Part shown: positions 7,568-14,716 of the stretch, piece after piece
Numbering within the stretch: position 1 is the first letter of the stretch
Layout of the letters: every line of letters begins with the position of its first letter
NCBI GenBank assembly: GCA_903930165.1
Contig: CAIYXO010000148.1
Span: 1 to 17,595, forward strand
DNA: 17,595 nt
Direction of reading: 5' to 3'
Source of the DNA: an uncultured Verrucomicrobiota bacterium
Lineage (GTDB): Bacteria; Verrucomicrobiota; Verrucomicrobiia; Limisphaerales; UBA9464
Program-made: the position numbers and the translations under genes
Notes under the pieces: generated by a model
Seen by the model: only the letters and a program-made list of their open reading frames with translations
Database searches by the model: none
What the model was told of the DNA's origin: nothing

Positions 7568-8350
7568 CTACGTGGCCGGGTCGGTCGGGGATCGGGGCTT
7601 GGACGCGGAGTCGGGGGATTCCGCGGCGGCGATCTCCTTGGTGATGGCGAGGAAGGCCGACTCCAAGGCTCCGTCGGTACCCGCCCGTTCACGCAGTTCG
7701 GCCGCGGTCCCCGCGGCGACGATCCTTCCGCGATGGAAGATGCCGATCCTGTCGGCCATCTCCTCGGCCACGCTCACCTGGTGGGTCGAGAGGAAGACGG
7801 TCATGCCCTGTCGGCTGCGCTCCTTGAGGATGTCCTTCACCACTCGGGCATGCTGCGGGTCGAGTCCCACCATGGGCTCGTCGATCACGAACACCTCAGG
7901 CGCGTGCAGCAGCGCGGAAGCGATGGCGACGCGCTGGCGGGTGCCGTGGCTGAGGCCCTCGATCGGCTTGTTCAGCCAGGACTCCAGATGGAAGCGCGGG
8001 ATCAGCTCGTCCGAGGCGCGGCGGATCGCGGCGTCGTCCATCCGGAAGAGGCGGCCGGTGAAGCGGAGGAATTCCGCGGGGGTGAGTTTCTCGTAGAGGA
8101 ACGGGAAGTCCGGGACGTAGCTCAATCGGGCGCGGGCTTCCAGGGGTTGCGTCTGGATGTCGAAGCCGGCCACCCGGGCCCGGCCGGCCGTCGGTTTGAT
8201 CAGGCCGACGATCAGCTTGATGGTGGTGGTCTTTCCCGCGGCGTTCGGCCCCAACACCGCGAAGAACTCGCCGCGGGGAACGGTCAGCGAAATGCCGTCG
8301 ACGGCGCGGACCTCGCCGAAATGCTTCACCAGGTTCTCGAGCTCGATCAT
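7568..8350 (-). CDS. ABC transporter ATP-binding protein (ABC-2/CcmA type)
   Basis: This 260-residue cytoplasmic ATPase subunit would energise an ABC exporter or related membrane complex. Walker A is GPNAAGKTT (34-42, with Ala where Gly is usual), the signature is LSHGTRQR (133-140), Walker B is VFVIDEP (153-159), the D-loop is GLDP (162-165) and the switch His190 is in STHQ. The Q-loop glutamine is replaced in YVPDFPFLYEKLT (78-90), a pattern I know from ABC-2-type ATPases. After residue 240 the tail is Ser/Pro-rich and probably disordered. It starts 10 bp after the single-span membrane protein gene on the same strand and is the last gene of the argH-led run. No multi-span permease is encoded in the window, so its membrane partner is missing here or unusual. 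The substrate is unknown. Confidence 0.92.
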   Translation of the reverse strand: MIELENLVKHFGEVRAVDGISLTVPRGEFFAVLGPNAAGKTTTIKLIVGLIKPTAGRARVAGFDIQTQPLEARARLSYVPDFPFLYEKLTPAEFLRFTGRLFRMDDAAIRRASDELIPRFHLESWLNKPIEGLSHGTRQRVAIASALLHAPEVFVIDEPMVGLDPQHARVVKDILKERSRQGMTVFLSTHQVSVAEEMADRIGIFHRGRIVAAGTAAELRERAGTDGALESAFLAITKEIAAAESPDSASKPRSPTDPAT

Positions 8351-8360
8351 GGCGCCGGGG

Positions 8361-9215
8361 TCAGAGGCCCGCGAGGGCGTCGCTCACCAGTTGGAGGTTG
8401 TCGGGCAGTTGGACCTTGAGGATCTCGCCGGCGCGGCTGACGTAGGCCACCGCCTCGAGGGAACCTCCGAAGCGGCCGGTCACCTTGTAGATCCGCACCC
8501 GGCTGCGGCCGACCTTCATCCAGTCCTGGGCGGCGGTCCATTGGAGGTTGCGATCGAGCCATCCTGCCGAAAGTCCGCCGGAACCCGGACCTCCGGCCGT
8601 TCCCCCGGTGGGAAGGAACGCGGCCAAGGGGCCCAGGAGGGCACCCACCGAAGAGAGGTCCTGCGTCTGGAAACGTTGCTCCACGTGTCGTCGGCCTTCC
8701 TCCATGTCGAGGACCACCTCGCCGCTTCCCGAAGCCGCCCGAAGCGTCCAGACCCTGGGACGCTGGTCGATCCGCAACTCGAGGCCGCGCCAGTTCCGGT
8801 CGCCGCCGAAGTCGGCACCGCCCTGGATCAGGAGACGACCCAGGGCCGGGTCCGTGCCGAAGAACCGGAGAACGGCCTGGATGTGGTAGCCCTCGGACTG
8901 GTCAACGAGACCTTCGATCTCCACGGAGTCGTTGGTCTTCACCGGTTCGACCACCGAGGGAGTCCACTCGAGGGTGCCGATCGTGCGGCCGTCGCGCCGG
9001 ACGTTCAGGACGCTTCGGTCGGCGGAGGTGAGCACCTTCTCCCAGACGGCCGAGAGCGGGATGGAGACCGAGGAACGGCGAGCGCCATACTCCTCCTCCC
9101 AGAGCAGGACGTTCATCACCACCCAGAAGACCGCCGAGATTCCCAGCAGCCAGCGGGAGCCCCGACGGTTCCGAGGGGCGGGCTCCGCGGCGGAGGATGT
9201 CGCTGGAACGTTCAG
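8361..9215 (-). CDS. Single-span membrane protein of unknown function, probable CTG start
   Basis: This protein of about 284 residues has one transmembrane helix near the N-terminus (about 22-39, WLLGISAVFWVVMNVLLW) preceded by Arg-rich RNRRGSR, giving a predicted N-in topology with the rest periplasmic. The soluble part has beta-rich character (VEIEGLVDQSEGYHIQAVLRFFG, then GLELRIDQRPRVWTLRA), a Gly-rich linker at 202-216, and a final segment RVRIYKVTGRFGGSLEAVAYVSRAGEILKVQLPD. I do not recognise a family. No ATG, GTG or TTG precedes the helix in frame; the first ATG lies inside the helix. The likeliest start is CTG 9215-9213, which overlaps the upstream stop as CTGA. Placed between a LysM lipoprotein and an ABC ATPase, it could be a membrane partner of that ATPase, which is inference. 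Confidence 0.7.
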   Translation of the reverse strand: MNVPATSSAAEPAPRNRRGSRWLLGISAVFWVVMNVLLWEEEYGARRSSVSIPLSAVWEKVLTSADRSVLNVRRDGRTIGTLEWTPSVVEPVKTNDSVEIEGLVDQSEGYHIQAVLRFFGTDPALGRLLIQGGADFGGDRNWRGLELRIDQRPRVWTLRAASGSGEVVLDMEEGRRHVEQRFQTQDLSSVGALLGPLAAFLPTGGTAGGPGSGGLSAGWLDRNLQWTAAQDWMKVGRSRVRIYKVTGRFGGSLEAVAYVSRAGEILKVQLPDNLQLVSDALAGL

Positions 9216-10030
9216 GGGATGCGGAGTTCCTGGCCGACCTTGAGCTTTCGGGCATCCACTCCCGGATTGGCGGCCTGCAACTGCGCCACGGTGACGCCGT
9301 TCTTCCGCGCGACCGCGGCGAGCGTCTCCCTCGGCTGGACCTTGTGGGTCTTGGAGGCGGTCTTCGCCGGTCCGGAGGACGCCGGAGACTGGGAGGGCTG
9401 GAACTGGTTGGTCATCGCGACACGGCGTTGGGCCGCGGGCGCGTTCGTCGGGAGGACCGGAGCCGTCGAAACCGGGTAGGTCCGGGGTGCGACGAACCGG
9501 TTGGTCACCGGTGGCAGACCCAGGCGAAGGTTCGCAAGGTTGAGGCGCTCGGTGAGGTTGGTGACCGTCGCCAGCAGCTCGACGCGGTCGCGCCTGTGCT
9601 GCTCCAGCTCCCCTTGGGTCTGGATCTTGCCGATCGCGTTGGCGTACCGCTCCGCCAGCTTCAGGCCGGAAGCCTGGATCAAGGGCACCACGATGGGATC
9701 GTTCGTGGCCCGGGCCATCTCCACGTAGCGGTTGAGATGGTAGTAGGCGAAGCCGTACTCGGGGATCTTGGTCGGATCGGAATAGATCAGTCCCAGTCCC
9801 AGGTGCGCATCGGCATTGCGCGGGTTCACGTCGAGCGCCCGCTGGAAGTACTCGACCGCCTTGGGGTCTTGGCCAAGTCGGTGGTAGGCTTCCGCCTGCC
9901 GGAAGTTCGCCTCCTCCTTGGGATCGGCCTTCCCGGTCACCCACGGACGCTCGTCGCAACCGGTCAGCAGGCCGGCTGCAACGACGACGGTGGCGGCGGC
10001 GAGGAGGGACTTCCAGGCAAGGCTGAGCAC
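9212..10030 (-). CDS. TPR/LysM lipoprotein
   Basis: This 272-residue predicted lipoprotein probably binds peptidoglycan. The lipobox is LLTGC (21-25) after a hydrophobic stretch. A TPR unit follows at about 41-76 (FRQAEAYHRLGQDPKAVEYFQRALDVNP), with a further helical hairpin to 106, a probable coiled coil at 122-170, a Pro/Thr/Ala-rich linker at 172-226 and a C-terminal LysM domain at 228-272 (HKVQPRETLAAVARKNGVTVAQLQAANPGV, ending GQELRIP). Residue +2 after the lipidated Cys is Asp. GTG 10030 is preferred because it gives a normal-length lipoprotein signal. ATG 10090 would overlap the argH end and add a Pro-rich 20-residue leader. It starts 31 bp after argH, and its stop overlaps the start of the next gene. 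It likely anchors or organises the envelope proteins encoded after it. Confidence 0.85.
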   Translation of the reverse strand: MLSLAWKSLLAAATVVVAAGLLTGCDERPWVTGKADPKEEANFRQAEAYHRLGQDPKAVEYFQRALDVNPRNADAHLGLGLIYSDPTKIPEYGFAYYHLNRYVEMARATNDPIVVPLIQASGLKLAERYANAIGKIQTQGELEQHRRDRVELLATVTNLTERLNLANLRLGLPPVTNRFVAPRTYPVSTAPVLPTNAPAAQRRVAMTNQFQPSQSPASSGPAKTASKTHKVQPRETLAAVARKNGVTVAQLQAANPGVDARKLKVGQELRIP

Positions 10031-10061
10031 GGGAGGAGGCTGGGGTGGTGGGTTTGGGGCG

Positions 10062-11507
10062 TCAATTTGGACCGCTGGCAGCCTGGGCATCCGTCGAGAG
10101 GAGGCGGGACCATCTGCGAAGCTCCGCTGCGACCGCCTTGGGTCCCGGCGCGCCGGGGAGTTCCCGACGCGACATGGCCCTGTCGAGATCGAACAGGCCG
10201 AGGACGTCCGGGCCGAAAAGCGGCTCGATGCCCTGGAGCTCGGCCAGCGTGATGCGGTCCAGGGGACGCCCCGCCTTCTCGGCAAACCCCACCACGGCAC
10301 CCACCGCATGATGGGCCTTCCGGAACGGCAGGCCTCTCAGGACCAGATAGTCGGCGAGGTCGGTGGCGAGCAACTGGGGATCCCCGGCGGCGGATCGGCA
10401 AACATCCTCCTTCACCGAGGTGTGATCCAACATCGCCGCCATCAGCCGGACGCTCGACCTCACGGTGTCCACGGAGTCGAACAGGCGCTCCTTGTCCTCC
10501 TGCATGTCCCGGTTGTAGGTCATCGGCAGCCCCTTCAGCAGCACGAGCAGGGAGACGAGGTTGCCGATCACGCGTCCGGACTTCCCACGGGTCAGCTCCG
10601 CGATGTCCGGGTTCTTCTTCTGCGGCATCAGCGAGGAGCCCGTGGTGTAGGCGTCGGCGATGCGGATGAAGTTGAACTCCGAGGTCGCCCAGAGGATGAC
10701 ATCCTCCGCGAGGCGGCTGAGGTGGACGGCGATCAGCGAGGCAGCTGCCGCCGACTCGATGACGAAGTCGCGGTCGGAGACCCCGTCCATGGAGTTGCGG
10801 GTGATGCGGGCCCGGCCCTGTTCGTCGACGAACCCGAGCAGCTTCGCCACCAGTTCACGGTCGAGGGGCAGGGTGCTGCCGGCGATCGCGCCGCTTCCGA
10901 GCGGGCAGACGTTGAGCCGCTGGAGGGCGTCGCCCAGGCGGCCGTGGTCGCGGTCGAACATCTCGACGTAGGCGAGGCAGTGATGGGCGAAGAAGACCGG
11001 CTGGGCGCGCTGGAGGTGTGTGTAGCCCGGGATGACCGCCTTCGGATGCCGGGCGCCGAGCCCGACCAGGGCGCGTTGCAGCGTCCGGAGTTCGTCCTGA
11101 AGTTCGAACAGCTCGTCCCGCAGCCAGAGCCGGACGTCGAGGGCGACCTGGTCGTTGCGGGAGCGGGCGGTGTGGAGCTTCGCCGCAGCCGGAACCCGGC
11201 GGGTCAGTTCCGCCTCGATGTTCATGTGCACGTCTTCCAGCTCGGGCTTCCAGCGGAAACGCCCGGACTCGATCTCAACCCCGAGGGAATCCAGCCCGGC
11301 GTGGATCTCGTCGCGTTCCTTCCGCGTCAGCACACCGATGGTTTCCAGCATCGTGGCGTGGGCCTTTGAGCCGAGTATGTCCTGTTTCCAGAGCCTCCAG
11401 TCGAAGGAGATGGACTCCGAGAAGGCGGCGACGTCGGCCGCGGGTCCCCCGGAGAATCGGCCTGAACGGGAGACCACTGCGGATTTCTTGGACTTCGTTT
11501 TCTTCAT
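10062..11507 (-). CDS. argH: Argininosuccinate lyase
   Basis: This 481-residue cytoplasmic enzyme is the last step of arginine synthesis: argininosuccinate to arginine and fumarate. Family blocks are clear: LHTARSRNDQ (111-120), the catalytic His164 in GYTHLQRAQP, GAIAGSTLPLDRE (206-218) and the superfamily signature GSSLMPQKKNPD (290-301) with the active-site loop serines 291/292. The core begins around Ser15-Gly16 (SGRFSGG), so the Lys-rich MKKTKSKKSAVV leader is an extra N-terminal tail. ATG 11507 is the only upstream start in frame that I see near the core. It is the first gene of a minus-strand run whose other members are envelope proteins. No other arginine gene is in the window. It is divergent from the FAD oxidoreductase gene. 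Confidence 0.96.
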   Translation of the reverse strand: MKKTKSKKSAVVSRSGRFSGGPAADVAAFSESISFDWRLWKQDILGSKAHATMLETIGVLTRKERDEIHAGLDSLGVEIESGRFRWKPELEDVHMNIEAELTRRVPAAAKLHTARSRNDQVALDVRLWLRDELFELQDELRTLQRALVGLGARHPKAVIPGYTHLQRAQPVFFAHHCLAYVEMFDRDHGRLGDALQRLNVCPLGSGAIAGSTLPLDRELVAKLLGFVDEQGRARITRNSMDGVSDRDFVIESAAAASLIAVHLSRLAEDVILWATSEFNFIRIADAYTTGSSLMPQKKNPDIAELTRGKSGRVIGNLVSLLVLLKGLPMTYNRDMQEDKERLFDSVDTVRSSVRLMAAMLDHTSVKEDVCRSAAGDPQLLATDLADYLVLRGLPFRKAHHAVGAVVGFAEKAGRPLDRITLAELQGIEPLFGPDVLGLFDLDRAMSRRELPGAPGPKAVAAELRRWSRLLSTDAQAASGPN

Positions 11508-11630
11508 GCCTTGGGCGGGCGCAGATTCTCAGCGGCGGCCGCGAAGTCACGCGGGAACACGCGGAGCGGGTCGACACGGGAGAGCTTCGGGGCTGGCTCG
11601 GACCGCTCAGGGCGTCCAGTCTGGTCCCCG
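11508..11630. promoter_or_regulatory. Divergent intergenic region, argH / FAD oxidoreductase
   Basis: These 123 bp lie between divergent starts and must contain or overlap promoters for both directions. I find no clear -35/-10 pair, operator-like palindrome or Shine-Dalgarno. The stretch is very G+C-rich. The plus-strand frame is open through it, but its translation is low-complexity Arg/Ser/Gly sequence without protein character. Confidence 0.35.
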
Positions 11631-13325
11631 GTGAACCGCCGTCGATTCCTGTTCCTTTCCGGGGCCGCCGCCACCGTTGCGCCCCGCGTCGCGGCCGCCA
11701 AGGTCCGACAACCGACCGGCATCCGGGCCGACGTCCTGGTCGTCGGCGGTGGCGTGGGAGGAGTCGCCGCGGCCTTGGCCGCCTGCCGTGCCGGCAGACG
11801 GGTGGTGCTGACCGAGGAGACGCGGTGGCTCGGCGGGCAGTTCACTTCCCAGGGCGTGCCGCCGGACGAGCATCCCTGGATCGAGAAGGCCGGCTGCACC
11901 CGTTCCTACCGGGAGTTCCGCGATCGGGTGCGGGAGTTCGATCGCCTTCGTCCGCTGACGGCCGCCGCTGCCGCCGTGGAGTTGTCCAATCCCGGGGGAG
12001 GTTGGGTGTCCCGGCTCTGCTGCGAACCCCAACTCGCACGCGAAGCCCTCCAGTCGCTGCTCGCCCCACACATCGCCAGCGGCCGGCTCACCATGCTGCT
12101 CGGTCATCGACCGCTCTCCGTGGAACGCCTAGGCGACCGCATCGGAGCGGTCGTCTTCGAGGGGCTTTCCGGCGGCCCCCACTGGACCGTGCAGGCACCC
12201 TACGTCCTTGATGCCACCGAGCTCGGGGACCTCCTCCCCCTCGGGGGTGTCGAACATGTCATCGGTGCGGAATCCCGTCGCGAGACCGGCGAGCCCTCGG
12301 CCCCGGAATCCGCCAACCCGCTCGACCAACAGGCGATCACCTGGTGCTTCGCCTTGGAACACCATCCCGGACGCAACCACGTGGTCGACCGTCCCGCGGA
12401 CTACCAAAGATGGCGGGACTACATCCCGGACCTCAACCCTCCCTGGACCGGCCCGCTTCTCCGTTGGGAACATCCGGATCCGATCACTCTCCGTCCTCGG
12501 ACGCTGCCGTTCGACCCGGTCGGGGAAGGTGGCTTCCCGAACCTCTGGACCTACCGGCGCATCCGCCAGTCGTCCCGGTTCCGCGATCCCGCCGCCTTCC
12601 CTTCGGTCTGCCTCGTCAACTGGCCCCACAACGACCATTGGCTCGCGCCGCTGGTCGGTCCCGACGTCACGCCAGCCCTGCGCTTTGCGCGGATGCAGGA
12701 GGCGAAGGCGCTGAGTCGTTCGTTCCTCCACTGGTTGCAGACCGAGGCGCCGCGTCCGGACGGCGGGACCGGTTGGCCCGGACTTAGGCCGGCGCCGGGA
12801 GTGCTGGGCACCGCGGACGGCTTCGCGTTGGCCCCGTACATCCGCGAAAGCCGACGCATCCGGGCGAGATTCACGGTCCTCGAACAGCATGTCTCCACCG
12901 AGGCCCGCATCCGCGAGACGGGCGCAACCCGTGAGAAGGTCCGGTCCGCGCAGTTTCCCGACTCGGTCGGGGTCGGGGCCTACCGCATCGACCTGCATCC
13001 CTCCACCTCGGGACGCAACTACGTCGACCTTTCCTCCCTGCCGTTCCAGATCCCTCTCGGGGCGCTGATTCCGCAACGGGTGGAGAATCTGCTCGCAGCC
13101 GGGAAGAACCTCGGTGTCACCCACATCACCAACGGCTGCTACCGGCTGCATCCGGTCGAATGGAACGTCGGCGAGGCCGCCGGCGCCTTGGCCGCGTTTT
13201 GTCTCGAGAAGAAGCGGACGCCCGCCGCGGTCCACTCCAGCCCGGAGTTGCTCCGGGAGTACCAGGCCGCCCTGAGGGCACACGGCTTCGAGCTCGAATG
13301 GACGGTGCCGACCCGGCCTCTCTGA
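11631..13325 (+). CDS. Tat-exported FAD-dependent oxidoreductase (FAD_oxidored family)
   Basis: This 564-residue flavoenzyme begins with a twin-arginine signal: NRRRFLFLSGAAA at residues 2-14, cleavage probably near Ala21-Ala23. This implies export of the folded, FAD-loaded protein. The dinucleotide-binding fold follows with VLVVGGGVGGVAAALAA (35-51), the acidic strand end TEE (61-63), and the family's LGGQFTSQGV (67-76). The C-terminal FAD-binding block is ENLLAAGKNLGVTHITNG (485-502), then HPVEWNVGEAAGALA (507-521). These features fit the FAD_oxidored (Pfam PF12831) group, common in Verrucomicrobiota and Planctomycetota, where substrates are mostly unknown. GTG 11631 is chosen because it starts exactly at the Tat motif; no Shine-Dalgarno is visible. 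It is 80 bp upstream of the guanylyltransferase gene on the same strand. An oxidase or dehydrogenase acting on an extracellular carbohydrate is plausible but unproven. Confidence 0.88.
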   Translation: MNRRRFLFLSGAAATVAPRVAAAKVRQPTGIRADVLVVGGGVGGVAAALAACRAGRRVVLTEETRWLGGQFTSQGVPPDEHPWIEKAGCTRSYREFRDRVREFDRLRPLTAAAAAVELSNPGGGWVSRLCCEPQLAREALQSLLAPHIASGRLTMLLGHRPLSVERLGDRIGAVVFEGLSGGPHWTVQAPYVLDATELGDLLPLGGVEHVIGAESRRETGEPSAPESANPLDQQAITWCFALEHHPGRNHVVDRPADYQRWRDYIPDLNPPWTGPLLRWEHPDPITLRPRTLPFDPVGEGGFPNLWTYRRIRQSSRFRDPAAFPSVCLVNWPHNDHWLAPLVGPDVTPALRFARMQEAKALSRSFLHWLQTEAPRPDGGTGWPGLRPAPGVLGTADGFALAPYIRESRRIRARFTVLEQHVSTEARIRETGATREKVRSAQFPDSVGVGAYRIDLHPSTSGRNYVDLSSLPFQIPLGALIPQRVENLLAAGKNLGVTHITNGCYRLHPVEWNVGEAAGALAAFCLEKKRTPAAVHSSPELLREYQAALRAHGFELEWTVPTRPL

Positions 13326-13405
13326 TCGGCTTTCCCGACCGCGGGTTCCGAGAAATCCGGTTTGTTCAGTTCCTTCGCATCGGCTCTGCTCTCGCCCCGC
13401 CGAAC

Positions 13406-14644
13406 ATGAAGAAGCTGCTCTCCAGGAAGTCCATCCAGTCCAAGGCCCCGAAAGCCGCCGCGAAGGTCGCCGCCAAGAAGAAGGCGCCCGCTGGCAGGCC
13501 GGCAAAGAACCCGACCCGCAAGCCGGCCGGGTCCGACCGATTCGTCATCATCATGGCCGGCGGACGTGGCGAACGGTTCTGGCCCGTCAGCCGGGAGAAG
13601 ACCCCGAAGCAGCTCATCCGGCTCCTGGGCGAACGTTCTTTCCTGCAACAGGCCGTGGACCGGGTCCGGGCGGTGGTCCCGCTCGAGAACATCCTGATCA
13701 TCACCAACGCCGTCCAGGCGGCCGAGGTCCGGCGACAGCTTCCGGAGCTTCCCAAGGACAACGTGGTCGGCGAACCGGTTGGTCGGGACACCTGCGCCGC
13801 CGTGGCCCTCGGCGCCGCCCTGGTCGGCGCCCGTTCCACCATGGCGGTCATGGCCGTCCTCCCCGCCGATCATGTCATCCCCGACGAGAAGAAGTTCCGG
13901 CAGGTCCTTTCCGACGCCCTCGACGTCGCCTCGCGCGGCCAGGTGATCGTCACCATCGGAATCCAGCCGACCGGTCCGGAGACGGGCTACGGCTACATCC
14001 AGTCCGGTGACATCCTGCCCGTGGCTTCCGGGGCCAAGCCCCTCAAGACCGCCTTCTTCAAGGCGGAACGGTTCGTGGAGAAGCCGAACCTCGAGAAGGC
14101 GCAGGAATACCTCGCCGCCGGGAACTACCGCTGGAACGCCGGCATGTTCGTCTGGTCCTTTGTCACCATCACCAACGCCCTGGAGACCCACCAGCCCGAG
14201 TTGAACGAGGCCTGCCGCCGTTGGTTCGAGGCGGCCGGCAAGGGCGCTGCCCGGTTGGCCAAGGTCCTGGCCAAGGAGTACCCCGGGATCCGCAAGATCA
14301 GCGTGGACTTCGCGATCATGGAGAAGGCCCGCAACGTCGTCGTCGCCGACGGCTCCTTCGACTGGGACGACCTCGGGGCCTGGCCGGCACTGGCGCGGCA
14401 CGTGAAGCAGGACGCCGAGGGCAATGCCGCGGTCGCCCAGCTGGTTCACGTGGACGCCGCACGCAACGTGGTTTTCGACGGCCGAACCAAGGGCCGCACG
14501 CCCATCACCCTGGTCGGGGTCAAGGACAGCATCATCGTCCTCACCGATGACGCCGCACTTGTGGCCACCAAGGCCGAGTCGCAGAAGATCAAGGACCTGG
14601 TGAAGAAGCTGGCCGTGGATCCGACTCTGGGCCGGCTGGTCTGA
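13406..14644 (+). CDS. manC: Mannose-1-phosphate guanylyltransferase
   Basis: This 412-residue cytoplasmic nucleotidyltransferase makes GDP-mannose from mannose 1-phosphate and GTP, for exopolysaccharide, LPS or glycoprotein synthesis. The core starts at Asp44 (DRFVIIMAGGRGERFWPVSR), with the GTP-binding loop GGRGERFWPVSREKTPKQ (52-69), EPVGRDT (123-129), LPADHV (152-157), GYGYIQ (194-199), EKP (225-227), WNAGMFVW (243-250) and WDDLGAW (320-326). It is the monofunctional type: there is no C-terminal cupin isomerase domain. Residues 1-43 are an unusual Lys/Ala/Pro-rich tail resembling histone H1-like sequence. No start codon is suitable closer to the core (the Met in IIMAGG is internal), so ATG 13406 is supported. 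No other sugar-nucleotide gene is adjacent. The symbol manC is used for the activity. Confidence 0.93.
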   Translation: MKKLLSRKSIQSKAPKAAAKVAAKKKAPAGRPAKNPTRKPAGSDRFVIIMAGGRGERFWPVSREKTPKQLIRLLGERSFLQQAVDRVRAVVPLENILIITNAVQAAEVRRQLPELPKDNVVGEPVGRDTCAAVALGAALVGARSTMAVMAVLPADHVIPDEKKFRQVLSDALDVASRGQVIVTIGIQPTGPETGYGYIQSGDILPVASGAKPLKTAFFKAERFVEKPNLEKAQEYLAAGNYRWNAGMFVWSFVTITNALETHQPELNEACRRWFEAAGKGAARLAKVLAKEYPGIRKISVDFAIMEKARNVVVADGSFDWDDLGAWPALARHVKQDAEGNAAVAQLVHVDAARNVVFDGRTKGRTPITLVGVKDSIIVLTDDAALVATKAESQKIKDLVKKLAVDPTLGRLV

Positions 14645-14689
14645 ACGGGTCCCATCCCATTCGTGCCGAGGTCCCAACCGGCGTTCTCC

Positions 14690-14712
14690 AGTCGCGTCTC
14701 CGGCGCGGTTTT
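14690..14712 (+). terminator. Weak terminator-like hairpin after manC
   Basis: In the 72-bp convergent gap, AGTCGCG (14690-14696) can pair with CGCGGTT (14704-14710) across a seven-base loop, with two wobble pairs. A run of four T residues begins inside the stem. It is weaker than the terminators at 141-189 and 1151-1184 and is offered only as a candidate. Confidence 0.25.
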
Positions 14713-14716
14713 CCGA

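Noticed and set aside
9216..9959. Upstream extension of the single-span membrane protein frame
   Set aside because: The frame stays open far upstream, but that part overlaps the LysM lipoprotein gene and reads as Arg/Gly/Pro-rich shadow sequence. The real protein begins near 9215.
12129..13505. A 458-codon minus-strand frame antisense to the FAD oxidoreductase
   Set aside because: The translation looks like a shadow of the sense codons and lacks any recognisable domain; the sense protein is well supported.
13139..14677. A 512-codon minus-strand frame antisense to manC
   Set aside because: Low-complexity Gly/Asp/Leu/Val translation and no family features; the sense strand has every guanylyltransferase motif.
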